Of a stretch of DNA of 64,000 bases, positions 1 to 9,031 are shown piece after piece. The position numbers were made by a program, and so were the translations under genes. The DNA comes from Mesostigma viride (taxonomy: Eukaryota > Streptophyta > Mesostigmatophyceae > Mesostigmatales > Mesostigmataceae): NCBI GenBank assembly GCA_009746045.1, contig RPFO01000264.1, forward strand, positions 122,001 to 186,000, in the 5' to 3' direction. Each line of letters starts with the position of its first letter. Positions within the stretch are counted from its first letter, which is position 1. The notes beneath the pieces were generated by a model, which was given only the letters and a program-made list of their open reading frames with translations, searched no databases and was not told where the DNA came from.

Positions 1-776
1 CCATGCAAGGGCAACCCGAATGTTGGTTCTTACAGGTTGCTGTATATATGTTTTCTAGTGCTTGTTTCCAACCTGTTGCTAATAAAGAACCTGGTTGTGT
101 GACCATGTGGAACATGGTTGCCAGGGAGCCACATTCTGGGTTATATATTGCTTGAATAAAACATAACCATGTCATGTCATTCTCATGTTGTTCTCATGGT
201 TGTAATGTTTCTCTTGTGTAAAGTTCCAGGTCATCTATAAACCTGGAGGTTGGGGTGGGGTTCAATTCCCCAGCAGAGCCACAGCCTGGCATGAGTGATT
301 CCTGGGCTTAACACCCAGTGAAGACATGGGCTCCCCAATAAGGCAGTATTTGTAAGGTGCTACCTGAGTCTCTTTGAGCATAAAAGGGAAAGGCTGGCCA
401 AGGCGGGCGCCATAAGAACGGGCGCCTGTGATAACTGTGAAAGATCAGGAACTCACAATAATACGTTCTTGGCATCCTTTAATCCCAGCCATTGGACTAG
501 GTAATGTGCCTTGACTTTAATCTAACACCAAGTTCCCAAGGAAAGGTTGGGAGCTGACCAAGGGGTCAGGGGATAACCTGGGGTGACCTCTGATTCACTG
601 GCCAGTACACCTAGCCTGGTCCAAGGGCGTATATGTTGTTTCCCAAAAGGAGGCAGGACCCTGGGCCCTATCAGGTCTGATCAACCCCAAGGGACCAAGC
701 GGTCTGTGGCTGAGTGGGCACAAGCAAGGTTAGGCTTGTTTCAAGCTGGTCCAGCTCCAAAAGAAGAAAGGGTTGG
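1..776 (+). mobile_element. 3' UTR of family-A element A0 (body lies before window)
   Basis: No gene. The segment matches the 3' UTRs of copies A1 (5816-6362 plus 14224-14694) and A2 (minus, 36216-37225). Going 3' it contains a UGUAUAUA motif near 41, AATAAA signals near 82 and 155, a T-arm-like hairpin (TGGGG-TTCAATT-CCCCA) near 257-273, a GGCGCC pair near 407-427, and a segment CAATAATACG at 456-465 that differs by one base from the primer-site complement seen in the other A copies. It ends in a purine-rich tract (about 757-776) directly before the LTR, as expected for a polypurine tract. Confidence 0.8.
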
Positions 777-1421
777 AGTTAGCATTTTGGGCAACCAATA
801 TGCTAAGTGGATGCAGTTTGGAAAGACCTTTCCAACGCCGTGCTGACCGCCTGAAACAGACAAGGGACGAGAAAGATATCAAGTCCCGAAGTCCTAGCCG
901 TCCGTGGCCGACTAGGGTGCAGTCCTCTGGTGTAGTGGACAGGACACGTGGCAGGCCGTGCCTGCACAGGCTTAGCCTGTCTATCACGTGACTGTGGTCC
1001 ACGTAGACCAGGAGGAGCAGCAGCCTGCAACTAGTAGGGTACCGGAGCTGGCACAGGGCTGCAAGGATACTAGGCCTTGCAGGCTTGTGACAGGTCCTGT
1101 ACTTCCTAGGTTGCAGAGTCTAGGCAAATCCAGTTCGTCCTGGCTCTGCACTGATGCCAGTGGACGTTGAGGATTTGCTTGCACGCCTGCACGTGCCTCG
1201 TCACACCGATGGGAACGAGGAACAACGCAAAGGATATAGCTTGGTCATGGGGGATGACCAGCTATCTCGGAAAGCACGAACCGTGGGTGCCACCTTGGTC
1301 GTGGAAGTGCCCATTGTGGTCGTGGCCTGGTGAACAGATTTAAGGTTGCTGCCTTGCAACATTGGCTAAGACGCGCTGTGAAAGATCAAGAGCTCACATA
1401 CGTTGAGAGCTCTTTCTAACT
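777..1421 (+). repeat. 3' LTR of family-A element A0
   Basis: Starts AGTTAGC after a polypurine tract and ends CTAACT. It aligns with the LTR at 14695-15342 over nearly its whole length, diverging most in the last 100 bp. The following bases (GACGG) do not repeat upstream within the window because the other end of the element lies outside. Confidence 0.8.
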
Positions 1422-1512
1422 GACGGACCCTGCGGCCTCGCCACTTGGCGTATCTGTGTGTTCGCCCGTGCGGCTCCGTGTACCGGAAGCCATCGGGATT
1501 TTTATGAATACA

Positions 1513-1857
1513 AGTTAAAGCCCGACCGGCTCAGCTATGGCGGTCGGTCACGTTGAGCTTGGGATAAGGTGAACACAGAGAACTACTGTCGGAGCTGGCC
1601 CACCACTGGTTTATGTCTTAGCCAGCAAACCCTATCCGGTTAGCCGTAACCGTGGGACAAGCTAGCCGTCCGTACTGACCCGGATAAGGCCCCGGACTGG
1701 GGCCTAGGTGGCGCCGGCCCTAGGCGCCGCCCTTAGACCGGTCGCCCGCATCGGACCGCCGGATTATAGCCGGCGGCTGAGCGGACGCTAGCGGATGGCG
1801 TGCGGACGGACATGGGGAACTCAGAGCCAGATCCTAGGGCTCTAGAGTTACTCAACT
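1513..1857 (-). repeat. Solo LTR of family E
   Basis: This 345-bp block is the reverse complement of the family-E LTR at 28859-29206 with scattered mismatches. In its own orientation it starts AGTTGAG and ends TTTAACT. No internal region and no clear target duplication flank it, so it is a solo or recombined LTR. The short stretch 1422-1512 before it shows nothing recognisable. Confidence 0.75.
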
Positions 1858-2137
1858 GATGCTCCTCTTGAAGTCTCCAACATGGTCATGTTTGGAATTT
1901 TTTTGATCATATTTACAATATATGAAAAGAGACAACAAACGTGGAAGCATGGCACGCCGAGGCCGATAATATATGTGTGAAATATGAAAAGAGACAACAT
2001 CTTTGGCAAGCATGATCATATCATGCTTGCCAAACATATGAATGATATCGACCATGTCCAGAAACCATGTTTGCCAATGGTGCATTTAGGATACATTTGA
2101 AGCTGTGCAAATGTATCCTAATCCGGTAAAACCACCC
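1858..2137. other. Gene-free AT-rich junction with two hairpins
   Basis: No gene is seen. It holds a 15-bp inverted repeat with a 3-base spacer (2002-2034), a 12-bp inverted repeat (2087-2098 against 2109-2120), and two copies of ATATGAAAAGAGACAAC about 64 bp apart. Homology to A2 begins at about 2138, just after the gag-pol stop region, so copy A1 lacks 5' LTR, ORF1 and gag. Confidence 0.5.
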
Positions 2138-5100
2138 TCCCCTGTAAATAGTCAATCACCCCTTGGGGAAGGTGTGTTGGATGTACATAAGGATGGGGGT
2201 GTGCCCCTTGTGCAGCACCAAGGGTGTAAAGATGTTGTTCTTCCACTGGATTGCAATAACAATGCTGCAGCTGAATTCCCTATGCCTCATGCAGGTGGTG
2301 GGTCTCCAGCAGGTGCTGGCCTGGAGGGCCAAAGGACCTTGCTGGAAGGGCCTGGAGCGGTCCAGGGAGCAGGGCCTGGCTTGGGGAGTCAGGATGGCCT
2401 GCAGGAAGGCCCTGGAACCTCAGGAGTGGATCATGTGTCCCCACACACGGTTCAGACGTCTCGCCAGGTCAGTACTGACAGAGTGCTGAGCTATGCTGAG
2501 GCTGGCCATAGATTGCATCATATGTTTGGGCATTCTGGGCAGGCAGCAATGTTTGCTTGGAAGCTAGGTAGGGAGCCTTTGTGGGAGGCATGCCAGGCTG
2601 CTGCTGAGAACTGTGGTTGCCAGGAGAATGCTGTTCACCCACCTCAGTCCCATGCTAGGGAGCCTGCTAGGGAGCGTGGCGACATCCAGATGGATATCCA
2701 GCATATCAGGGGCTTGTATATTTTGATAGGTATTAATTTCTTTAGGGTTATTCTCCCAGTTATCGGGTTTTTCCTTATGTTGCATGCCTATCTCACCTCC
2801 GTAATCTATCATTCTCAATGAATATATTGGTAGGGGTGGACAGGTTCAGCAGATACAGGCTGATAGACGTTCTGCCTGGTATGCAGGAGCACCACTTGTT
2901 GTTGGGTATGAAGGCCCTGATCCCAGGCTTTGGGGTGTGCAAGAGTGTGCAGGCAGACTTGCAGTTTGACTGTTTGCTCAAGCATCAGGACCAGCTGCCT
3001 TGTAAGCTGGTAGTAGTCCCCAGGGAGAGTCATGGGCAGCAAGGGGCTGTAGAGAGATCCATACGTGAAGTGAAGACAGTGGTGCTAGCAGCAGAGTCAG
3101 TGCCACTTGTGGCATCTGCCTTAGAGAGGGCAGCCTGGTGTAAGGGGATAGAAGAGCAGCTGAACCACAGGGTTAACTATTACTTTGATGGTGTGGCTGT
3201 CTCTCCCCTGGCCCTGCAGTATAGCTTGCTGCCTGAGAACGTGGTGCAGGCCAGTCTTAGGAAGGCAGATAGGTTATTTGCCCAGCTGAGACGTAAGGAC
3301 AAGAACTGGAATGTGCTGAGGCCTCAGGTGGGGCTGAAGGTCAGGATGTGGAAGGAACCATCTATTCCAGGCAAGCGGGGGAAGTGGCAGGATGGGGTTG
3401 TCACTCGTGTGGAAGAAGCTAACAGATCTTGCCTGGTGGCTTTGGAAAAGGATCCAAGGCACGTGTACAGGTTGTCCTGGGCTCATGTCAAGGAAAGAAG
3501 GCCACATGCAATCTGGTCTGCAGACGGGCCAGGCCCTCCCAGCTGGGTTGAGGAGCCAGGCCAGAGCCAGGCAGCAGCAGCTAACAATCCTCTGGTGGTG
3601 GATGATGGTCTGTCCCTGCTGGAAGATGACGAGCAGGAGGAGGCTGCTGAAGCAACTGTCACAAGGCCAGAGGGGACGGGGCAGCCACCTAAGGCCCGGG
3701 GGCCTCTCATGGCGGACGTCATCCGAGCACTCATGCGCAGCAAACATGATCCCAAGGTATCCAAGCTCACGGGGTGGGGGTCATGCTGGGCAGCTACAAT
3801 GCATGGAGGTAGATACCAACTCACAAGTGTCTGTCATCAGGGAAGAGGATGCTGTAGGCTTACAGATGTCCCATCCCAGTTGCCTTGCTGTGTCTGATTT
3901 CTCAGGAAAGGTGTCCATGAAGATCCTAGGGGAAGTGAGTGTGCCTATCTTAGGGGTGCCCACCACGTTCTGTGTGGTAGAGGGCTATAAGGGGCCTGCC
4001 ATTCTGGGACAGAACTTCTTGTGCATGCCAGGGGTTACTTTGACCTCTGATGAGTTGGCACTAGAAGGCAGGGGCAGCCTCCCCCTTGAAAGATATCACT
4101 ATTCCCAGGGTCTTGCAGTGGCGGTGAAGGCTGTTATTAGGAGTCAGCCAGCTGAGGGTCCTCAGAGTCAGGAGCCCATAGCTGAGGACTTGTTGATAAT
4201 CCCAACCACCTTTGATCCAAGGCAGTTAGGGGTAAACAGGTACCAGATAGCTGCTCACAGTCCTATTCCCTGGCGCCAGCTAGTCGAGATGATGCAGAGC
4301 CCCAAGATGGCTAAGGCATGGACTCTTGGCTTTGTTGCTTCTGGGCATGAGTGGATAGTTTCCAACTGTGCAGAACCTGTGGATGAGCTGCCAGAAGTTC
4401 ACCAGCTGCTCAGATTGATGTTTGTCCTCAAGCTCAAGGAGGTTGATGGTGTCCAGGTGCCACATGTCAGACCAGTTGTAACCGAGTATCATGGCACTGG
4501 CCAGTTGTTAGATGAGGAGCTCTATACCCCAGGGATGCTGCATGACACGTGGAGGATTCTGCTGTGTATATTTCTGTCTTTTCTGGTTAAGGGTGTGCCC
4601 TATAGCTCTGTGCTGATTGATTTCAAGAGGGCTTTTCTCAAGGGTGACCAAGATCAGGCTAGGCAGACTTGGAGAGATATCCCTCCTTTCTTTGTGACTG
4701 TACCTGCTGTATGGAGAGCAGAGATAAAGGCCAGGTACCTGAGAATTCTGAAAGGGTTGGAAGGTCTCAGGTCCAGTCCCATTATCTGGAGAAAGAGCCT
4801 AGAGAAATTCTTAAAGAATACTTGTGGGTTCTCGGTGTCTCCAGTGGATCCCTGTTTGTTCCAAGGGTCCTACAATTGCCTTCCTGTCTTTGCCTCACTG
4901 CATGGTGATGACCTGCATCTCATAGGTCCACCAGACTGGGTTGAGGCTGTCTTGGCTAAGATCCAGAAGCGGTTTGAGCTGGGTAAGATACAGCACATGG
5001 TGGAGAATGAGCCTATGGTCTTCTGTGGCATGCAGGCTACGTTGTTCCAAGCCAAGGGCTCGTGGTTCATCAGGATGGAGGGTGGTAAGGACTACCCACA

Positions 5101-5815
5101 GCAGATTGTAGATGCATTGCAGGAGCCCATCACGCAGGCTAGGTGTGCTACCATCAGGGGCATGCTGGCATGGCTTGCAAGTATATGTGCCCCTGACTTG
5201 CTGGTTCTGAGTCGACTTACTGATTCCCAGCTGGTTGAGGTGGGTGCTGAGAGTGTGGTGCAGGCTGTCATGATGTCTCCCCCTCTCATACTGGGTCCTG
5301 TGGATTTGTACAAGCCCCTTGACATGGTTCTTAGCTATGTGGACAGTTCTATGGATAATAGGAAGGTCACAGAGGTCAGGGGCAGGGCAGCAGCATTAGT
5401 TACCCTGGAGCAAGATCACACCTCACTTGTTACCTGGTACAGTCGGTTGCAGAACAGGGTTACACCCAGCAGTGATATTGCTGAGTGCAGGGCAATCTGT
5501 GAAGGGCTGCATACTGCTCTTTACTTGAGGGAGCTCTTCTACCAGCTATGTCAAGTGGCTTCCTGTAGGTTGCAGCTGCACACACTGGTGAGGACTGATA
5601 GCATGGGCATGGTGCAATTTGTGCACAGGCAGCTGGCCAGGAGCAGGGACCTTGACTACTTGTTGCTCAAGGAGATGTCCTACCTAGCTCACATTGAACA
5701 TCATGTGCCTGGTGTGGACAACCCTGCAGATGCCCTCACCAAGCTGGAGGAGAAGGCAGAGAGGCAGTACCCCCTGCTCCGTGGGCTCATGGACCCCTTA
5801 CATGGGCGGCCATAG
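2138..5815 (+). pseudogene. Copia-like pol polyprotein, family-A copy A1
   Basis: Encodes integrase, protease, reverse transcriptase and RNase H of an LTR retrotransposon, in that order. The integrase zinc region (HHMFGH, then Cys-x6-Cys-x-Cys) is near 2515-2625, and its catalytic Asp, Asp and Glu (ESHGQQGAVE) near 2690-3060. An SH3-like tail (GKRGKWQDG) follows near 3372-3500. The retropepsin-like motif DTNSQVS is at about 3812 and ILGQNFL near 4000. The RT has VLIDFKRAF near 4612 and HGDD near 4900. RNase H ends with NPADALTK near 5720. Compared with copy A2 it carries a 104-nt intron-like insertion (2730-2833), a 4-nt frameshifting insertion near 3801 and three 3-nt insertions. Only the stop at 5813-5815 is clear; a start is absent because pol is expected to follow gag by readthrough. 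Confidence 0.85.
2730..2833 (+). other. Putative spliceosomal intron or introner-like insertion in A1 integrase
   Basis: A 104-nt block starts GTATTAAT and ends TTGGTAG. It is absent from copies A2 and D1, and the reading frame is lost across it. Removing it exactly at GT/AG restores the frame and the length of the other copies, giving ...LIGVDRFSRY against LVAVDR in A2 and LVGVDR in D1. Similar direct repeats lie at the ends (TATTTTGATAG on the left, TATATTGGTAG on the right), so the splice sites may come from a target duplication. Confidence 0.6.
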
Positions 5816-6362
5816 AGACCAGGCCTTGCTTCAGCTTGGGTGCCCCCAGTGGGCTGCTTGACCAAAGTACCAAGTGGTGACTGGTGCTTACTGGTTGACA
5901 GCCGGTCCTTCAGGGTTAGGTACACCCTCCTGGACAGGAGTTGGTGTGGAATGTCACTCCTACCAGCTGAGAATCATGCCTGGCCCTCCCCATGGGGTTC
6001 AGAAGAGTCGCCAGGACTTAAGTCGACGCCTTTGGCCTCAAACAGTTAGGCCATGCAAGGGCAACCCGAATGTTGGTTCTGACAGGTTGCTGTACATATG
6101 TTTTCTAGTGCTTGGTTCCAACCTGTTGCTAATAAAGAACCTGGTTGTGTGACCATGTGGAACATGGTTGCCAGGGGGCCACATTCTGGGTTATATAATG
6201 CTTGAATAAAACAAAATCATGTCATGTCATTCTCATGTTGTTCTCATGGTTGTAATGTTTCTCTTGTGTACAGTTCCAGGTCACCTATAAACCTGGAGGT
6301 TGGGGTGGGGTTCAATTCCCCAGCAGAGCCACAGCCTGGCATGAGTGATTCCTGGGCTTAAC
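5816..6362 (+). mobile_element. 3' UTR of A1, first part (split by element B)
   Basis: Near-identical to 1-311 and to the reverse complement of about 36680-37225. It has a UGUACAUA motif at 6091, AATAAA at about 6131 and 6205, and the T-arm-like hairpin near 6307-6323. It stops at TTAAC (6358-6362), the target site of element B, and continues at 14224. Confidence 0.85.
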
Positions 6363-6979
6363 AGTTAACGTAAAGGATTTACGTTAGATGGATAGAGATT
6401 GTTACGCTCTTTCCAGCGGCACCTTGAACGCCTCATTTGGTTAAGGAACGTAAAAGTTATGACGTTTCCTAGACTGTGCCGACAGTACCCGGCGCGCCAC
6501 TGTGGGCGCGTACGGACACAGGATGTACAAGTGTCACTTTGATAGTCCGCAGGACGTTGACAGGACTTGTACAGGACTTGATGGTCAATTGATAGGTAGG
6601 CGCGCTGTAGCGCGCCAGGACCTATGAGACAATTGATGCTGAGTAGTGTACGGATAGGTCCACAGGACTAGCCGTATGGACAATTGATAGATCTGCGCGC
6701 CAAAGGCGTGCCAGAGTCTGTGTAATCAATTGATTGACAGTTCAGCTGTGACAGAGCAGCTGAATACTTGGACGCGTCCCTAGCAACCTATATGTGTGAC
6801 TTGGTAGCACCGGGACGCTAGTTCTTGCGTGCACGTTCTCTTGGCACTGCGACCCTGTCGTCTGTGCTGCGTGCAGTCTTGGAAGTGACGTGACTTACGT
6901 CTGTGTTACTTATTCTTAATAAAGGCAACATTCCTGCAAGAACCATGGCGGAATTCAGGGCATTCACTCTCTCGCAACT
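6363..6979 (+). repeat. 5' LTR of element B
   Basis: Begins AGTTAACG and ends GCAACT. It carries the motif TTCCAGCGGCACC about 47 bp in, shared in form with the LTRs of A, C and D, and an AATAAA near 6918 about 60 bp from its end, a plausible polyadenylation signal. Transcription start is not determinable by eye. Confidence 0.93.
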
Positions 6980-6987
6980 CGTATTAC
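6980..6987 (+). promoter_or_regulatory. Putative primer binding site of element B
   Basis: The eight bases CGTATTAC lie directly after the 5' LTR. They are the exact reverse complement of GTAATACG at 13157-13164 in the same element's 3' UTR. The position is that of a retroelement primer site; that the 3' UTR provides the partner is inferred from the matching arrangement in A, C and D. Confidence 0.55.
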
Positions 6988-7003
6988 TCGCCTTTTTCCA
7001 AAC

Positions 7004-7753
7004 ATGCCAAATTCTGAGGAATTCCGCATTCCAACTGATGAGGAGGTAGCTGCTCCGCCGGCTGACCCCTTACCGGCTCCGCATCTGCGCGAGCCAAGGC
7101 CGGCCGCGCCATCGTGGCAACAACTGCTTGACGAGGTCACGATTTCGCTTGACGAACTCCATCGTCGGCAGCGCGCAGCACTCCCATTGCTCGGGGATTT
7201 TCCCGAGAACCCCCAACTGCCGCAGCTGGTGCCGGCCATTCGTGGGCCGTTGGACACCATTCGAAACATTCTTTCGCAATTTACGGTCCAGGTCCGTGGC
7301 GGCTTGCGGTCGGTAACTGAGGTCACCACCGCTATCGAGGAGATCGACAACGCCATTTCCTCGCTGACCGGCTACCAGAGAAATTTGCAAAACTGGGCAT
7401 CGACACGCACGGGGGGCGCGCCGGTGGTCACGACGAATTTATTTCAAGACCTCGCATTGCTGTCGCTGCTTACACGCGGCGTGCGCAGTCGAGAGCGACA
7501 GGTGCTCATCAACCTGGTCGCCTTTCTCGCAGCCTTGCGCGAGTGGATTCCCGCAGGCTGGGAGTTGCTTTCAATTTTTACTCATCCTCTGCGCCTCGTC
7601 GCGCGTCGGCGAATTGCAATTTTCGAGCCGACGCAAAACGCAGCGAACACACCGGTGTTGATTCATACGGGTGCAGGTCCGGCCCACACGCCGGATATGG
7701 AGGATCCAGAGTACACCTATCAGTACTGTGATTTTCGCGGCCTCGATTACTGA
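7004..7753 (+). CDS. ORF1 of element B, unknown accessory protein
   Basis: An intact 249-residue reading frame starting ATG 24 bp after the LTR and ending TGA. I do not recognise a domain. The N-terminus is proline- and acid-rich (residues 1-40). Residues about 45-180 look largely helical, with a region around 100-130 that could form an amphipathic or coiled-coil helix. The C-terminus is acidic and tyrosine-rich. It precedes gag, the same place where element A2 has a 392-residue ORF1 and element C a roughly 300-residue ORF1; none of the three is obviously similar to the others. A matrix-like, nucleic-acid-binding or counter-defence role is possible but unsupported. Confidence 0.7.
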   Translation: MPNSEEFRIPTDEEVAAPPADPLPAPHLREPRPAAPSWQQLLDEVTISLDELHRRQRAALPLLGDFPENPQLPQLVPAIRGPLDTIRNILSQFTVQVRGGLRSVTEVTTAIEEIDNAISSLTGYQRNLQNWASTRTGGAPVVTTNLFQDLALLSLLTRGVRSRERQVLINLVAFLAALREWIPAGWELLSIFTHPLRLVARRRIAIFEPTQNAANTPVLIHTGAGPAHTPDMEDPEYTYQYCDFRGLDY

Positions 7754-7917
7754 ATAAATCGGCCCGTTTTCACGTACAAGTCGGCATTTTGTCGATTTTT
7801 CAGCGGCGATTCGCGGGGGCGGCGGCGACACCGGCGCAGGCGGCACTTGAGACAGTTTTTGTACATACCTTCTTCCGCTGCTTTGCTCGGTGTTTTTTGG
7901 ATAGCTTGTAGTGAATA
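7754..7917 (+). other. Intercistronic spacer ORF1-gag of element B
   Basis: No gene. It contains UGUACAUACCU near 7860 (a PUF-type UGUANAUA motif that recurs in the element's 3' UTR) and a T-rich run close to the gag start. Confidence 0.4.
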
Positions 7918-9031
7918 ATGGCAGACGGGCGCCGTAGCAAGGGTGCTCCAGCCAGCGGGAACAATGGTGGTGCTGGTAGTGGGACAGCTCACGTAGATGA
8001 CGTGGGTGTCACCGGGGAAATTACCAATGTTCATCACAACCCTAATAATACACAAGCTGTTCATGGCTATGACCTTACCACCCAGGGTTTGCTTATTGTG
8101 AATCAACTGCAACCTGTCACGTCAGACTCAAAGCCCAAGCAGGCTGAGGAGTTTGTGGAGGGGCTAGAGGGGTTTCCAAGTTTGTACGGTGGTACAAACT
8201 ATTACCAGATCTGGATAGGTAGCCAGACTTTTGGCAAGTGTACAGATCAGATAAAGGACCTCACTAGAGAATGCAAGAAGGCCAACAAGGCCTGGTCAAG
8301 CTACGTGGCAGAATTAAAGGAGCTGCTAGAGGATCAGAGGAAGAAAGTGGGGATCCATTGGCAGGATAAATACCAGGGGTGGGAGGTCAAGGAGACCTGA
8401 TCCAGAACTTCCTTAACTATTGTAAAATGGTTGAGGAGGGCAGGGCTCACGGCTTTAATGTTGCTGACAACATAGCCCTGACAAACTGGCTCAAGGTTTC
8501 TGGGCTGGACAAGGCTACACGTGGCTCCTTAAAGGTCATGTGTGCCCCACACTCAACCCTCAAGGCCTACAAGGTCATAATCAAACAAGCACTCGAGGCA
8601 GAGGAGCTGTTTGAGGGTGGAGTGCCAGCAGTGAAGGCTACCCAGGCAGGTGGGCGTACCCAGGGGGCTCCAAGACGTCTGAGGCTGACAGAAGCCAAGG
8701 AGGGCGTAGGGGCAACCATAACAAGCGGAAGGCCAATCATTCACCCGACCCTGACGGGAGGTCACACTCCAAGTCGGTGTTCAGGCGGGTGGGTGGTCAG
8801 CCCAAGCAGGGCAACGCGTCTGACAACGGGGGCAGTGGCCAGGGCAAGTCAAAGATACAATGCTACCTGTGCAAGGGGTGGGGGCACATCAAGAAGGAGT
8901 GTCCCAGCTTCAAGAAGTCCCAGGGCCAGGGCAGCAACAAGAATAACAACAACAACAAGAAGAACAACAACAAGTCCCAGGCAGGCCAGCCTTCAAAGGG
9001 CAGTCAGCAAGAAGACAACAAGGAGCAGTGA
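7918..9031 (+). pseudogene. gag: gag of element B (two frameshifts)
   Basis: Structural Gag polyprotein that would form the particle and bind genomic RNA. Three overlapping frames make one gag: 7918-8400 (starts ATG, MADGRRSK), then about 8379-8770, then about 8777-9031. The last part holds a CCHC zinc knuckle CYLCKGWGHIKKEC near 8861-8902, followed by an Asn/Lys/Gln-rich tail. The middle part (NWLKVSGLDKATRG) resembles the capsid region of C gag in layout. It ends with TGA at 9029-9031, followed by CTG and by pol in the same frame, suggesting readthrough. The start also carries the 14-base AGACGGGCGCCGTA that recurs in the 3' UTR. Confidence 0.85.

Noticed and set aside
583-1184. Short open frames on both strands in 583-1184 and their copies near 14690, 36000 and 61600
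   Set aside because: They lie in 3' UTR and LTR sequence, overlap each other on both strands and show no domain.
1513-1857. Reading 1513-1857 and 28859-29206 as terminal repeats of one 27-kb element
   Set aside because: They are in opposite orientation with unrelated elements between them; LTR plus solo LTR is simpler.
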